Origin: Bacillota bacterium
Lineage (GTDB): Bacteria > Bacillota_I > Bacilli_A > Erysipelotrichales > Erysipelotrichaceae
Assembly (NCBI GenBank): GCA_023249475.1
Contig: JAHFCO010000003.1
Location: 69,224-108,433, forward strand
Direction of reading: 5' to 3'
Length of the DNA stretch: 39,210 nucleotides
Shown: in pieces, positions 7,792 through 15,926 of the stretch
Layout of the letters: each line of letters starts with the position of its first letter
How positions within the stretch are numbered: the stretch's first letter is position 1
The notes under the pieces: generated by a model
What the model saw: only the letters and a program-made list of their open reading frames with translations
The model's database searches: none
Told to the model about the DNA's origin: nothing
Translations under genes and position numbers: made by a program

Positions 7792-8839
7792 AGTGCTGGT
7801 CGTCGACGACGAAAAATCAATCCGCTTAACCTTATGCGCTTTTTTAAGATTAGAAGGATATGAAGCATTCGATGCGAGCGATGCACATGAAGCGATCGAA
7901 ATTGTAAATAACAATGCGATCGATGTCGTAGTAACTGACATCGTTATGCCTGGGATATCGGGTGTCGATTTGATCAATGACATCCGGGCGGTATCAAAAG
8001 ATATCCGCATAATCGTGATGACCGGGGAGCCCACGCTCGAAACCGCTGTGCAATCCGTTCAAAGAGGGGCAAGCGATTATCTTTCAAAACCCTTTAGGAG
8101 AAACGACTTTCTTCGCATCGTCGGCAATGCGGCACAAATGAAGACGATGATCGATGAAAAGCAGAGGCTGGAAAAACAAAACATCGAGTATCAGCATCAC
8201 CTTGAAGAAATGGTCCGGGAAAGAACGGATGCCTTGAGGCGTGCGACGATCGGAATCGTCAATTTATTATCGCAAGTCGTCGAATTCAGAGACCCCTATA
8301 CTTCAGGTCATCAACGTCGTGTTGGAAATCTTGCTGCAAGAATCGCGGAAGAGATGAACTTAGAGAAATCGACGATCGAAAACCTCAGAATCATCGGCTA
8401 TATTCACGATATTGGCAAGGTGGCGATCCCGGCAGAAATCCTTTCAAAACCCGGAAGACTTACCTCGCCTGAAATCGAATTACTAAAAAGCCATTCCGAG
8501 TGTGGATATGAAATGGTCAAGAAGGTCGATCTGCCATCCTATTTCGCAGATGCGGTTCATCAACACCATGAACGACTCGATGGGTCAGGATATCCGAATC
8601 ACCTTAAAGGTGACGAAATTTCGATCGAGTCGTATATCTTGATGGTAGCCGATGTCGTCGAAGCGATGGAACTACATCGCCCGTATCGACCATCCCTTGG
8701 ACAAGAATCGGCCTTATCGGAGATTCAATCAAATCGCGGCGTACTTTATCATCCGAAAGTCGTCGATGCATGTCTTCGCCTTTTTGATTCCGGATACAAG
8801 ATCGATGACAAACTCTATGAAGTGAGCGTGCATCTATAA
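7784..8839 (+). CDS. Second response regulator with HD-GYP output domain
   Basis: 351 aa, the same length as the regulator at 3148-4203. The receiver has D8/D9 and the phosphoacceptor Asp52 in VTDIVMPG. The HD-GYP domain keeps HDIGK at about 208-212, HHE at 261-263 and GSGYP at 267-271, so it is predicted to be an active c-di-GMP phosphodiesterase controlled by the kinase encoded just before it. The start at 7784 follows ATGGAGGATATCT and gives MSKVLVVDDEKS; an upstream in-frame ATG at 7760 would extend into the kinase gene and lacks a binding site. The two regulators are most alike in their catalytic segments, so insulation between the two systems probably rests on receiver surface residues. 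Confidence 0.9.
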   Translation: MSKVLVVDDEKSIRLTLCAFLRLEGYEAFDASDAHEAIEIVNNNAIDVVVTDIVMPGISGVDLINDIRAVSKDIRIIVMTGEPTLETAVQSVQRGASDYLSKPFRRNDFLRIVGNAAQMKTMIDEKQRLEKQNIEYQHHLEEMVRERTDALRRATIGIVNLLSQVVEFRDPYTSGHQRRVGNLAARIAEEMNLEKSTIENLRIIGYIHDIGKVAIPAEILSKPGRLTSPEIELLKSHSECGYEMVKKVDLPSYFADAVHQHHERLDGSGYPNHLKGDEISIESYILMVADVVEAMELHRPYRPSLGQESALSEIQSNRGVLYHPKVVDACLRLFDSGYKIDDKLYEVSVHL

Positions 8840-8872
8840 AGGGTATCCTACTTGGACGGTCCTGGATGACAA

Positions 8873-8909
8873 GATGAAAAACATCCTGATTCTTTCAGGA
8901 TGTTTATTT
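8873..8909. terminator. Bidirectional terminator between convergent genes
   Basis: AAACATCCTGA (8879-8889) pairs with TCAGGATGTTT (8895-8905) around TTCTT. On the plus strand TTATTTC follows the stem core, and on the minus strand a run of five T follows. The minus-strand stop codon (8904-8906) lies inside the stem. Confidence 0.75.
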
Positions 8910-9119
8910 CTTTCGTTTGAGATAGTTGGCTTTGATCCAATTGAAATTCAGATAGACGTGGACGGCGATCAGAAAAGCGAAAGTGTACCCGGTCAGAGGA
9001 TGTAATTTCGAGAAGACCGCATAGGGGATGAAGTCATTGAAGAGTCCGGAAAACACGAGGCCAAGGATAAGGAAAGCGATCGAGGCGTTGACGATGCGTA
9101 GGGCTTTAAGTCGGTTCAT
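8904..9119 (-). CDS. Small two-helix membrane protein, DUF4405-like
   Basis: A 71-aa protein with two hydrophobic helices (about 7-29 and 41-59) and a basic C-terminus (YLKRKK). The second half, with a KLHPLTGYTF segment and then AVHVYLNFNW, resembles the DUF4405 pattern, in which paired membrane histidines suggest heme binding as in b-type cytochromes. That role is an inference. The start at 9119 is chosen because GAAAGGAG lies ten bases upstream on the minus strand; the in-frame ATG at 9149 has no binding site. It follows the leftward nucleotidyltransferase gene by 85 bases and may be read from its own promoter. Confidence 0.65.
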   Translation of the reverse strand: MNRLKALRIVNASIAFLILGLVFSGLFNDFIPYAVFSKLHPLTGYTFAFLIAVHVYLNFNWIKANYLKRKK

Positions 9120-9204
9120 GGTTCTTTCTCCTTTCAACCAATGTATCATGGAACGCTTGACTTCGAAAGGTTCATGCTTACGAAAGTCAAACGGTATGGG
9201 ACAT

Positions 9205-9954
9205 CTAGAGCAGCGCTTCGATCTCCTTGATCATCGCTTCATTCAACATCCCCAACGTGAGGGTGAAGTCAAGCAACGCCTTGGCGGAGAAGGGGACGCG
9301 GTCGATCCCTTGGACAAACGTAGGAAGGAAGTTTGCTAGGGCGGGGAAGCGGAATTCGACCCGTCGTTCCAGATTGTAGGCGTCGATGAAGTCGTTTTCC
9401 TCGTCGGCGAAATGATGATAGATGGAAAGCAGGCGATTCACCGCATGGTATTCGATCAGCCGTTGGGCCGCAAGTTTCTCGCCACGGCGATAACGCTGCA
9501 TCCCGACCAAAAGGTTGGTCAGCAGTTCGTTGAGGGCGAAATCGATGTTGTCTTCTTTGATTTCGTGGATTTCGACGACCGGTTGTTCACTGACATGACA
9601 ACCATCCTTCTTAAAGATGAAACGACCTTCGCTATAGGCGATCGCGCTCATTTCACGCTCTTCAAAAACGGCGAACTCGCCGTAGACCCCGTCTTCAAAC
9701 AAGACCTTGTATCCGTCGACGGTGTTGCGAAAAGAATAAACCAGGGGTTTGACCTCATTCAACCAGTCAAGATCGTTGAGATAATCCACTTTCGTCCCTT
9801 CCGCGACGATGACGAAAAAGTCGAGGTCGGAATACTCGTCGCATCGCTTCAGTTCCTTTCCGACGGAACCCAGTCCCAACAACGCAAGGCTACTCTCCCG
9901 TTTCGCCAGGGATGCACCCAATTCTTCGATCCGTTCCAACGCTTTTACAGTCAT
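9205..9954 (-). CDS. Nucleotidyltransferase-domain protein (MNT/ANT-like), paralogue of the one at 34645
   Basis: A 249-aa protein with the polymerase-beta-like nucleotidyltransferase signature: Gly29-Ser30 in LGLGSVG and the metal-binding pair Asp43/Asp45 in YSDLDFFVIV. A predicted helical C-terminal half follows. Such enzymes transfer an NMP group to a small molecule (for example aminoglycosides or lincosamides) or to a protein or tRNA; the target here is unknown. The same organisation, spacing and many residues recur in the protein at 34645-35403, so the two form a local family. The start at 9954 is preferred over 9969 because AGGAAG lies six bases before it and the Gly-Ser then falls at the same position as in the paralogue. 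It is divergent from an aldo/keto reductase gene. Confidence 0.75.
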   Translation of the reverse strand: MTVKALERIEELGASLAKRESSLALLGLGSVGKELKRCDEYSDLDFFVIVAEGTKVDYLNDLDWLNEVKPLVYSFRNTVDGYKVLFEDGVYGEFAVFEEREMSAIAYSEGRFIFKKDGCHVSEQPVVEIHEIKEDNIDFALNELLTNLLVGMQRYRRGEKLAAQRLIEYHAVNRLLSIYHHFADEENDFIDAYNLERRVEFRFPALANFLPTFVQGIDRVPFSAKALLDFTLTLGMLNEAMIKEIEALL

Positions 9955-9981
9955 TCTTATCTTCCTCATCGAACTTTCTTG

Positions 9982-9987
9982 TATAAT
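9982..9987 (+). promoter_or_regulatory. -10 box in the divergent promoter region of the aldo/keto reductase
   Basis: TATAAT preceded by TTG lies 33 bases before the ATG at 10020. No clear -35 box is visible. The leftward nucleotidyltransferase must be transcribed from the same roughly 60-base gap; TATACA on the minus strand overlaps this box, so the two promoters may compete. Confidence 0.5.
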
Positions 9988-10019
9988 GACATTGTAACAT
10001 GCAACACAGGAGGAGCACC

Positions 10020-10835
10020 ATGCCACAATTAACCGATGTGTATACCTTATATAACGGAGTGAAGATTCCGAAGATCGGATATGGGACTTGGCAGATTCCC
10101 GACGAAGTCGCCTACGAGGCGACCCTGGCGGCATTGCGTAGCGGTTATCGCCACGTCGATACCGCCAAAGCCTACCGCAACGAGAGCGCGGTCGGACGCG
10201 CCGTGAAGGATTCAGGCATCCCGCGCAGCGAGATCTTCGTCACAAGCAAACTGCCCGCCCAGACCAAAGGCTACCAAGAAACCTTGGACGCATTCGAGTC
10301 GACGATGAAGGCGTTGGGCTTGGATGTGTTGGATCTCTACTTGATCCACGCCCCCTGGCCATGGGATCAGATCGGCAAGGACTGCACCGAAGGCAACATC
10401 CAATCCTGGAAAGCCATGGAGAAATTGTACAAAGACGGACGCATCCGCTCCATCGGCGTCAGCAACTTCTCCCCCAAAGACATCCAAGCCCTGATCGATA
10501 CCTGCGAAATCCTGCCGATGGTCAACCAGATTTCGTTCTACGTCGGTCACTCGCAGAAAGAAACCAAGGCGTTCTGCGATGCGAAAGGGATTTTGGTCGA
10601 AGCCTATTCCCCCTTGGCGACGGGACGCGTCTTCAATGAAACCGTGCTGAAGGACATCGCCGACGACAATAACGTGACGGTCGCCCAGCTCTGCATCCGC
10701 TATTGCCTGCAGAAGGGGACCTTACCCTTACCCAAGACGACCAAGGAATTCCGGATGGTCGAAAACGCCCGGGTCGATTTCAAGATCAGTGAGAGCGACA
10801 TGGCGAAACTCGACGCCCTCGACCAAGGAAAATAA
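10020..10835 (+). CDS. Aldo/keto reductase (2,5-diketo-D-gluconate reductase type)
   Basis: A 271-aa NADPH-dependent oxidoreductase of the AKR5-like group. The catalytic tetrad is Asp47 and Tyr52 (in YRHVDTAKAYRNE), Lys77 (VTSKLP) and His110 (LYLIHAPWPW). The C-terminal LPLPKTTKEFRMVENA segment is the dinucleotide-binding loop. Members reduce aldehydes or ketones such as methylglyoxal or ketogluconates; the substrate cannot be told here. The start at 10020 has a strong AGGAGG seven bases upstream; the in-frame ATG at 9999 lacks one. Unlike the reductase at 4284, this protein has no iron-sulfur domain. It ends at a strong terminator, so it is a single-gene unit. Confidence 0.9.
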   Translation: MPQLTDVYTLYNGVKIPKIGYGTWQIPDEVAYEATLAALRSGYRHVDTAKAYRNESAVGRAVKDSGIPRSEIFVTSKLPAQTKGYQETLDAFESTMKALGLDVLDLYLIHAPWPWDQIGKDCTEGNIQSWKAMEKLYKDGRIRSIGVSNFSPKDIQALIDTCEILPMVNQISFYVGHSQKETKAFCDAKGILVEAYSPLATGRVFNETVLKDIADDNNVTVAQLCIRYCLQKGTLPLPKTTKEFRMVENARVDFKISESDMAKLDALDQGK

Positions 10836-10841
10836 CAAAGA

Positions 10842-10870
10842 AAAGATTCTTCATCGCGAAGAATCTTTTT
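10842..10870 (+). terminator. Terminator after the aldo/keto reductase
   Basis: AAAGATTCTTC (10842-10852) pairs with GAAGAATCTTT (10858-10868) around ATCGC, with two further T residues. Confidence 0.85.
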
Positions 10871-10898
10871 GATTTCATGCCGCGTATACTATACAATA
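10869..10898 (+). promoter_or_regulatory. Promoter of asnA
   Basis: TTGATT (10869-10874) is followed after 18 bases by TACAAT (10893-10898); an alternative -10 box TATACT is at 10886-10891. The -35 box overlaps the tail of the preceding terminator. Confidence 0.45.
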
Positions 10899-10923
10899 GG
10901 TACAACATTGAAGCGAGGTCCCC

Positions 10924-11946
10924 ATGATAACGAATTTCAACGGCGTAATGGTTCCCGAAGGCTATGATTCCTCCTTGGATATCCGGGAAACCGAACATGC
11001 GATCAAACTGATCAAAGACTATTTCGAACACGATCTCTCCTCCCAACTGAACCTGACCCGTGTGTCGGCACCCTTGTTCGTGCGTCCGCAAACCGGACTC
11101 AACGACAATCTCAACGGAATCGAGCGTCCGGTGGCGTTCGGGGTGAAGTGCATCGACGAGGAAATCGTCGAAGTCGTCCACTCGTTGGCGAAATGGAAAC
11201 GCAACGCCTTGAAACGCTATGGTTTCAATGTCGGCGAGGGGCTCTACACCGACATGAACGCGATCCGCAGGGATGAAGAGACCGACAATCTCCACTCGAT
11301 CTACGTCGACCAATGGGATTGGGAACTCAACATCAAGAAAGAAGATCGTACGATGGAGACCTTGAAAGAGACGGTACGCAAGATCTATAAAGTATTGAAG
11401 GATACGGAACTGTTGGTGAAGACGCGCTATCCCAAACTGCAGCCGATCCTTCCCCACGAGATTTTCTTCATCACGTCGCAGGAACTCGAAGATCTCTATC
11501 CAAGTTTGACACCGAAGGAAAGGGAAGACAAGATCTGCGAAGATAAGAAAGCCGTGTTCATCCTTCAGATCGGAGGGGTGTTGAAATCCGGTCAGAAACA
11601 TGACGGAAGAGCCCCCGACTACGACGATTGGCTGCTCAACGGCGACATCGTCGTATGGAACCCCGTGCTTGAACGTTCGTTTGAACTTTCTTCGATGGGT
11701 ATCCGGGTCGACGAGGAAGCGCTGGATCGTCAACTGACCTTGGCGGGATGCGACGATCGCCGTTCGATGCCTTTCCACAGGGCGTTGTTGGCGGGGGAAC
11801 TTCCGTATTCGATGGGGGGAGGGATCGGTCAATCCCGACTCTGCATGTTCTTCCTTCATAAAGCGCATATCGGGGAAGTCCAGGCTTCCGTCTGGCCGGA
11901 CGAGACCGAAGAGCTCTGCCGTAAATTCAACATCAAACTTCTTTAG
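10924..11946 (+). CDS. asnA: Aspartate--ammonia ligase (asparagine synthetase A)
   Basis: A 340-aa cytoplasmic enzyme that makes asparagine from aspartate, ammonia and ATP. It is a class II aminoacyl-tRNA-synthetase-like fold. Recognisable AsnA segments include VSAPLFV and [13 protein letters not shown] near residues 45-68, the [12 protein letters not shown] segment near 110-121, YVDQWDWE near 129-136, an APDYDDW stretch in the middle and [14 protein letters not shown] near the C-terminus. Length matches the family (about 330-340). The ATG follows AAGCGAGGTCCCC. Promoter and terminator flank it, so it is monocistronic. Using AsnA rather than glutamine-dependent AsnB implies reliance on free ammonia. 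Confidence 0.97.
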   Translation: MITNFNGVMVPEGYDSSLDIRETEHAIKLIKDYFEHDLSSQLNLTRVSAPLFVRPQTGLNDNLNGIERPVAFGVKCIDEEIVEVVHSLAKWKRNALKRYGFNVGEGLYTDMNAIRRDEETDNLHSIYVDQWDWELNIKKEDRTMETLKETVRKIYKVLKDTELLVKTRYPKLQPILPHEIFFITSQELEDLYPSLTPKEREDKICEDKKAVFILQIGGVLKSGQKHDGRAPDYDDWLLNGDIVVWNPVLERSFELSSMGIRVDEEALDRQLTLAGCDDRRSMPFHRALLAGELPYSMGGGIGQSRLCMFFLHKAHIGEVQASVWPDETEELCRKFNIKLL

Positions 11947-11967
11947 CCGACATGCGTCGGCTTTTTT
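11946..11967 (+). terminator. Terminator after asnA
   Basis: GCCGAC (11946-11951) pairs with GTCGGC (11956-11961) around ATGC and is followed by six T residues. It overlaps the last base of the stop codon. Confidence 0.9.
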
Positions 11968-12043
11968 CTTAATCTTGGCTTAACTTGTAGTTTGGTAAAC
12001 TTGCGGTGTAGCGCGAGAAAGCTCGCTGGAATGGAGCGTATTC

Positions 12044-12562
12044 ATGAAGAAAATCCTACTTTTGGTTTTAGGTCTTGGTTTGATTTTGGGAGGATGTGCC
12101 GGCACGGCGAAGTTCACGAAGGCCGACATGGACAAGGCGGTCGCCGCCGTGAAAGCGGAATACGGGGAAAACTACATCCCGTCCAATCCCATCAGTGCGA
12201 CGCAGCTGGAAGAAGTGATGAAAGTCAAAGCGGCCGATGTGGAAGCTTTCTATGCGGAAGGCCCGCTGATGAGTCTGAACGTCGACACCTTCATCGCGGT
12301 GTTGGCGAAAGACGGGAAAGTCGAAGACGTCAAGAAGGCGTTGGAAGACTATCGGGATTATCTGATCAACGACGGCTTCAACTATCCCATGAACATGGAC
12401 AAGGTCAAAGCGACCCAAGTCCTCGTCGAAGGCAACCTCGTTTTCTTCTTATTGTTGGGGAATTATGATGATCGTACGGATGCGACCGATGCGGAACGCA
12501 CGGAATTCGCGGAAGCCGAAGTTCAACGCGGGGTCGATGCGATCCTTGAAGCGTTGAAGTAG
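12044..12562 (+). CDS. Lipoprotein of unknown function
   Basis: 172 aa. The first 17 residues form a lipoprotein signal peptide with lipobox LGGC and acylated Cys18, so the mature protein is predicted to sit on the outer face of the membrane. The remainder is mostly charged and probably helical, with hydrophobic LVFFLLLGNYDDRTD near residue 128. It ends with an acidic/alanine-rich helix. No known domain is recognised. It lies 16 bases before the O-acyltransferase gene, which has an AAAGGGG binding site in the gap, so it is probably the first gene of an operon with the O-acyltransferase and DHHW genes. A role in the same envelope modification is an inference from position only. Confidence 0.75.
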   Translation: MKKILLLVLGLGLILGGCAGTAKFTKADMDKAVAAVKAEYGENYIPSNPISATQLEEVMKVKAADVEAFYAEGPLMSLNVDTFIAVLAKDGKVEDVKKALEDYRDYLINDGFNYPMNMDKVKATQVLVEGNLVFFLLLGNYDDRTDATDAERTEFAEAEVQRGVDAILEALK

Positions 12563-12578
12563 TAGAAAGGGGTAAGGC

Positions 12579-13952
12579 ATGGTCTTCTCCAGTGTCCTCT
12601 TTGTGTTCAAATTCCTACCCATCGCCTTACTCCTTCTTTTTTTAACCCCGAAAAGACATCGTAATGCGGTACTTCTGGCGTTAAGTCTGATTTTCTACGC
12701 CTGGGGTGAAGTGAAATACATCTCGATCATGTTCGCCTCGATCTTCATCGACTACTTCTGTTCAAACGGGATCGAGAATCATCGGGATGACAAGAAACGT
12801 ACACGGGTGTATCTCTCGATTTCGATCTTGATGAATCTCGGTTTATTGTTTTTCTTCAAATATTCCGACTTCGTCATCCGTTCGATCAATCTTCTGTTTC
12901 AATCCGACCTTCCTTTACTGAATCTCACCTTACCCTTGGGGATCAGTTTCTATACCTTCCAAACGATGTCCTACACCTTTGATGTCTACCGCGGAAACCT
13001 GAAAGCGGAGCGCAACATCATCGACTTCGGCGCGTTCGTCTGTCTCTTCCCGCAGTTGATCGCAGGGCCGATCGTCACCTATGGCCAGATCGCCAAGGAA
13101 CTGAAGGAACGGGTCGTGACCTGGGCGAAATTCAACGACGGAGTGATGTTGTTTCTTGCCGGGTTGGCGTCCAAGGTCCTCCTGGCGAACAATATCGGCA
13201 TGCTATGGGACGACGTCCTGTTGTTGGGTCCGCAGCGCATTTCGACCCTTGGGGCATGGCTCGGCCTGGTCGCCTTCGGGATGCAGATCTACTTCGACTT
13301 CAGCGGTTATTCGCTGATGGCGATCGGCATGGGCAAGATGATGGGTTTCGAATTCCCCCAAAACTTCAACTATCCCTACATCTCGAAAAGCATGACGGAA
13401 TTCTGGAGTCGCTGGCATATGACCCTCGGGACCTGGTTTCGCGACTATGTCTATATCCCTTTGGGCGGTAACCGAAAGGGCATCAAGACCCAGCTTCGCA
13501 ACCTGTTCATCGTCTGGTTCCTCACCGGACTCTGGCATGGGGCCGACTATAACTTCGTCCTCTGGGGTCTGTATTTCTTCGTGTTGCTGACGTTGGAGAA
13601 ACTGGTGCTGCTGAAGTACTTCAAAAACCATCCGGCCGTCGCACGATCGTACTTCATCGTCGGGATTCTGATCGGCTGGGCGATCTTCGCCATCCCCGAC
13701 CTCTCCCTTCTGGGTTCCTATCTCCTGGTCCTTTTCCGCTTCAATCCCGGTTTGGACTGGGTCTATTTCCTAAGGAACTATGCTTTGATTCTTGTCTTAT
13801 GTATCGTATTTTCAATGCCGATCATCAATCGGCTGAAGAAAATCCGTTGGATGAACCCTCTCCTGAATCTTGGGATGTCGATCGCGTTTGTCATCGTGGT
13901 CGCCTATCTTGTGGATTCGACGTATAATCCCTTCTTGTATTTCCGCTTCTAG
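12579..13952 (+). CDS. MBOAT family membrane O-acyltransferase (AlgI-like)
   Basis: A 457-aa polytopic membrane protein with the AlgI/DltB/PatA pattern. Features are PLGISFYTFQTMSYTFDVYRG near 119-138, the FDFSGYSLMAIGMGKMMG segment near 239-256, EFWSRWHMTLGTWFRDYVYIP at about 274-294 with His280, and LTGLWHGADYNF with the catalytic-type His320. Family members move an acyl (usually acetyl) group across the membrane to an exported polysaccharide or teichoic acid. The next gene, 12 bases downstream, encodes a DHHW/AlgJ-like partner, which supports glycan O-acetylation at the cell surface. No polysaccharide synthase is nearby, so the acceptor is not known. Confidence 0.92.
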   Translation: MVFSSVLFVFKFLPIALLLLFLTPKRHRNAVLLALSLIFYAWGEVKYISIMFASIFIDYFCSNGIENHRDDKKRTRVYLSISILMNLGLLFFFKYSDFVIRSINLLFQSDLPLLNLTLPLGISFYTFQTMSYTFDVYRGNLKAERNIIDFGAFVCLFPQLIAGPIVTYGQIAKELKERVVTWAKFNDGVMLFLAGLASKVLLANNIGMLWDDVLLLGPQRISTLGAWLGLVAFGMQIYFDFSGYSLMAIGMGKMMGFEFPQNFNYPYISKSMTEFWSRWHMTLGTWFRDYVYIPLGGNRKGIKTQLRNLFIVWFLTGLWHGADYNFVLWGLYFFVLLTLEKLVLLKYFKNHPAVARSYFIVGILIGWAIFAIPDLSLLGSYLLVLFRFNPGLDWVYFLRNYALILVLCIVFSMPIINRLKKIRWMNPLLNLGMSIAFVIVVAYLVDSTYNPFLYFRF

Positions 13953-13964
13953 AAAGGAGCCGCG

Positions 13965-15053
13965 ATGAAAACCCTACCCTCCAAACTCTTCTTGCTTGTC
14001 CTCGCCGCTCTTTTCATTGCGGACTCGGTCAAACCGGTCCGTGCGTTTTCCGACTTCGAGAAACGCGCCTTGGCGCAGTTTCCCCGCTTCGATCTTTCTT
14101 CCCTCATCGACAACGACTACACGAAAGACCTTGAGTCCTACATCAACGACCAGTTCTTCGGCCGGGACTTCTGGGTATCGTTGAAATCGTCCATCGAGAC
14201 CGGGCTTGGCAAATCGGAAAACAACGGCATCCTCCTTGGTTCGGATCACTATCTCTTCGAAAAGAATTTCACCCTCCCCCAACAAGCGATCCTGAACATC
14301 GGATACTTGAAGGAATTCAAAGAACTGTATGCGGATTTCCCGTTGACCATCCTATTGACGCCGAACTCGGATGCGGTCTACAGCGAAAAACTTCCTGTCG
14401 GCACGCCGCAGTTCGACCAGATCGCTCAAATCAAGCAATGGGAAGATGAACTCGGCTTCTTGAATGTCTCGGATAAACTGGTTCAACAGAAAGACTCGTC
14501 GCTGTATTATCTCAGCGACCATCACTGGACTCTGGACGGCGCCTACCTTGCCTATCAAGCCGTGATGGAATCGTGGGGGCTCATCCCGATGGATTTGGAC
14601 TCCTTCGATGTGAAGGAAGTCGAGGGGTTCCTTGGCACCTATTACAATAAAGCCCGGCCGAAGGATTATCCTTCCGAAACGCTCGGCTACATCGATCCGC
14701 AGATCGTAAGTTATCTCGCAGGGGATAAAATCCATGACTCATTGATCGATAAGGACGCGTTGGGTTCTTCCGATAAATACGGTGCGTTTCTGCATGGCAA
14801 CCACGGTTATGCCCAAATCATCGTAAGGGAGACCTTGATCCCCAACCGCATCCTGGTCATCAAAGATTCCTATGCGAACAGTCTGATCCCTTTTCTTACC
14901 TCCCATTTCGATGTCATCGATGTCGTGGACCTGCGTCACTTCAACGGTTCGCTCAAGACCTTGATCACCGGATCCGACTACAAGCAGATTCTCTATCTTC
15001 AGAACTTCAACCAGTTCAGCCTCGATGTCAACGTGGCGAAACTCAGATACTAG
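13965..15053 (+). CDS. DHHW-motif secreted/membrane-anchored protein, AlgJ/AlgX-like partner of the O-acyltransferase
   Basis: 362 aa. A hydrophobic N-terminal segment (about 6-20) would serve as signal anchor and leave the body outside the membrane. The defining motif YLSDHHWTLDG holds Asp185-His186-His187-Trp188. A late IKDSYANSLIPFL segment has the Asp-Ser-Tyr arrangement seen in SGNH-like acyl transferases and could supply the active serine. AlgJ/AlgX-type proteins complete the transfer of acetyl groups from an MBOAT channel to polysaccharide. The ATG follows AAAGGAG. The stop at 15051-15053 comes 60 bases before the next gene. Confidence 0.85.
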   Translation: MKTLPSKLFLLVLAALFIADSVKPVRAFSDFEKRALAQFPRFDLSSLIDNDYTKDLESYINDQFFGRDFWVSLKSSIETGLGKSENNGILLGSDHYLFEKNFTLPQQAILNIGYLKEFKELYADFPLTILLTPNSDAVYSEKLPVGTPQFDQIAQIKQWEDELGFLNVSDKLVQQKDSSLYYLSDHHWTLDGAYLAYQAVMESWGLIPMDLDSFDVKEVEGFLGTYYNKARPKDYPSETLGYIDPQIVSYLAGDKIHDSLIDKDALGSSDKYGAFLHGNHGYAQIIVRETLIPNRILVIKDSYANSLIPFLTSHFDVIDVVDLRHFNGSLKTLITGSDYKQILYLQNFNQFSLDVNVAKLRY

Positions 15054-15081
15054 TGCTTTCATCGTGTCGCGCCGTGTCCCC

Positions 15082-15092
15082 TATGATAGAAT
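15082..15092 (+). promoter_or_regulatory. Possible -10 box before the small membrane protein
   Basis: Overlapping TATGAT (15082-15087) and TAGAAT (15087-15092) lie 22-32 bases before the ATG. No good -35 box is seen. Confidence 0.35.
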
Positions 15093-15113
15093 GGACGGGT
15101 ACGGAGAGCTACG

Positions 15114-15479
15114 ATGAACAAAAAAACGAAGAAGTTTCTGATACAAGTATTCGGACTCGCGGGGATCGGATTCCTGCTCTATTCATCCTATGGTTATTTT
15201 ATCGAAGGACTGTATTTCGATCTCTTCGTGAATCTCGAATTGATCGTCTTGATGGTCGTCGTGATTTCCATCCATGAGAACCAATACAAACTCTACGATG
15301 CGATGTCGTTGATGGCGATGATCCACCTCGGCGCCACTGCGCTAGCGGGGGCGATGGAAGCGAACTGGATCCGTGCCGGATCGGCGTTCGCGGCGTTGGT
15401 CGGATTTGGATACTTCAAATACATCAATAGCCGCAAAACCCGTTTGATTCTGAGTCCGAAGTATCGGGTAAAGAAATAA
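15114..15479 (+). CDS. Small membrane protein of unknown function
   Basis: 121 aa with three to four predicted membrane helices (about 8-30, 36-53, 63-81 and 87-103), basic at both ends (MNKKTKKF and KYRVKK). No family is recognised. The ATG is preceded by ACGGAGAG. It lies 60 bases after the DHHW gene and could be its last operon member or have its own promoter at 15082-15092. It ends well before a terminator and the PadR unit, so it is separate from that operon. Confidence 0.65.
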   Translation: MNKKTKKFLIQVFGLAGIGFLLYSSYGYFIEGLYFDLFVNLELIVLMVVVISIHENQYKLYDAMSLMAMIHLGATALAGAMEANWIRAGSAFAALVGFGYFKYINSRKTRLILSPKYRVKK

Positions 15480-15542
15480 TCCGGTATTACAATATCGATA
15501 TGATGATTGGTAGGCTAGATGTTCTATAACTAAGTTGAACGA

Positions 15543-15562
15543 AAAGTGCGAAAGCACTTTTT
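15543..15562 (+). terminator. Terminator before the PadR operon
   Basis: AAAGTGC (15543-15549) pairs with GCACTTT (15554-15560) around GAAA, with a short T tail. Confidence 0.7.
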
Positions 15563-15565
15563 ATG

Positions 15566-15594
15566 TTGATATGTATCGAGTATCGATATATAAT
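15566..15594 (+). promoter_or_regulatory. Promoter of the PadR-DUF2812 operon
   Basis: TTGATA (15566-15571), a 17-base spacer and a perfect TATAAT (15589-15594) form one of the best promoters in the window. The leader is about 10-15 bases with an AGAGGGATC binding site. Confidence 0.75.
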
Positions 15595-15597
15595 CGA
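15574..15597. promoter_or_regulatory. Overlapping inverted repeats, candidate PadR operator
   Basis: TATCGA-GTA-TCGATA (15574-15588) is a perfect inverted repeat inside the promoter spacer. TCGAT-N5-ATCGA (15583-15597) overlaps the -10 box and shares its left arm with the first repeat. PadR repressors commonly regulate their own operon through such sites; assigning these repeats to this PadR is an inference. Confidence 0.5.
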
Positions 15598-15611
15598 AAT
15601 AGAGGGATCCG

Positions 15612-15926
15612 ATGGCTCGTCAACAATTACAGAACCTAACCGAACCGATGTACTACGTATTGTTGAGCCTGGTCGAGCCGCGACACGGCTATGGCATCAT
15701 GCTTTTCGTTCGCGAGATGTCGCAGGGCAGGGTGCAGATCGGAGCCGGGACGCTTTACGCATTGTTGAGTCGATTCGAATCCGAACAATTGATCGATCTT
15801 GTGAGTAATGTTGAAAACAAGAAAACCTATCGGTTGAGTCAAGAAGGCAAAGAAATGTTGATGAAGGAAGTCAAGCGTCTGCAAACCTTGGTCGGGGATG
15901 GCCAAAAAATCCTGGGGGAACCATGA
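15612..15926 (+). CDS. PadR family transcriptional regulator
   Basis: A 104-aa PadR winged-helix protein: LTEPMYYVLLSLVEPRHGYGIM at about 9-30 contains the family's Leu-rich first helix and HGYGI motif. GAGTLYALLSRFESEQLI at about 43-60 is the recognition helix and wing region, followed by YRLSQEGKEML. The short C-terminal helix makes it a subfamily-2-like PadR. It shares an ATGA overlap with the following DUF2812 gene, so it is co-translated with the membrane proteins it probably controls. An autoregulatory site is suggested by inverted repeats in the promoter. Confidence 0.92.
   Translation: MARQQLQNLTEPMYYVLLSLVEPRHGYGIMLFVREMSQGRVQIGAGTLYALLSRFESEQLIDLVSNVENKKTYRLSQEGKEMLMKEVKRLQTLVGDGQKILGEP

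Noticed and set aside
8904-9149. Longer 81-aa form of the DUF4405-like protein starting at 9149
   Set aside because: The extra ten residues lack a binding site, while the ATG at 9119 follows a strong GAAAGGAG.
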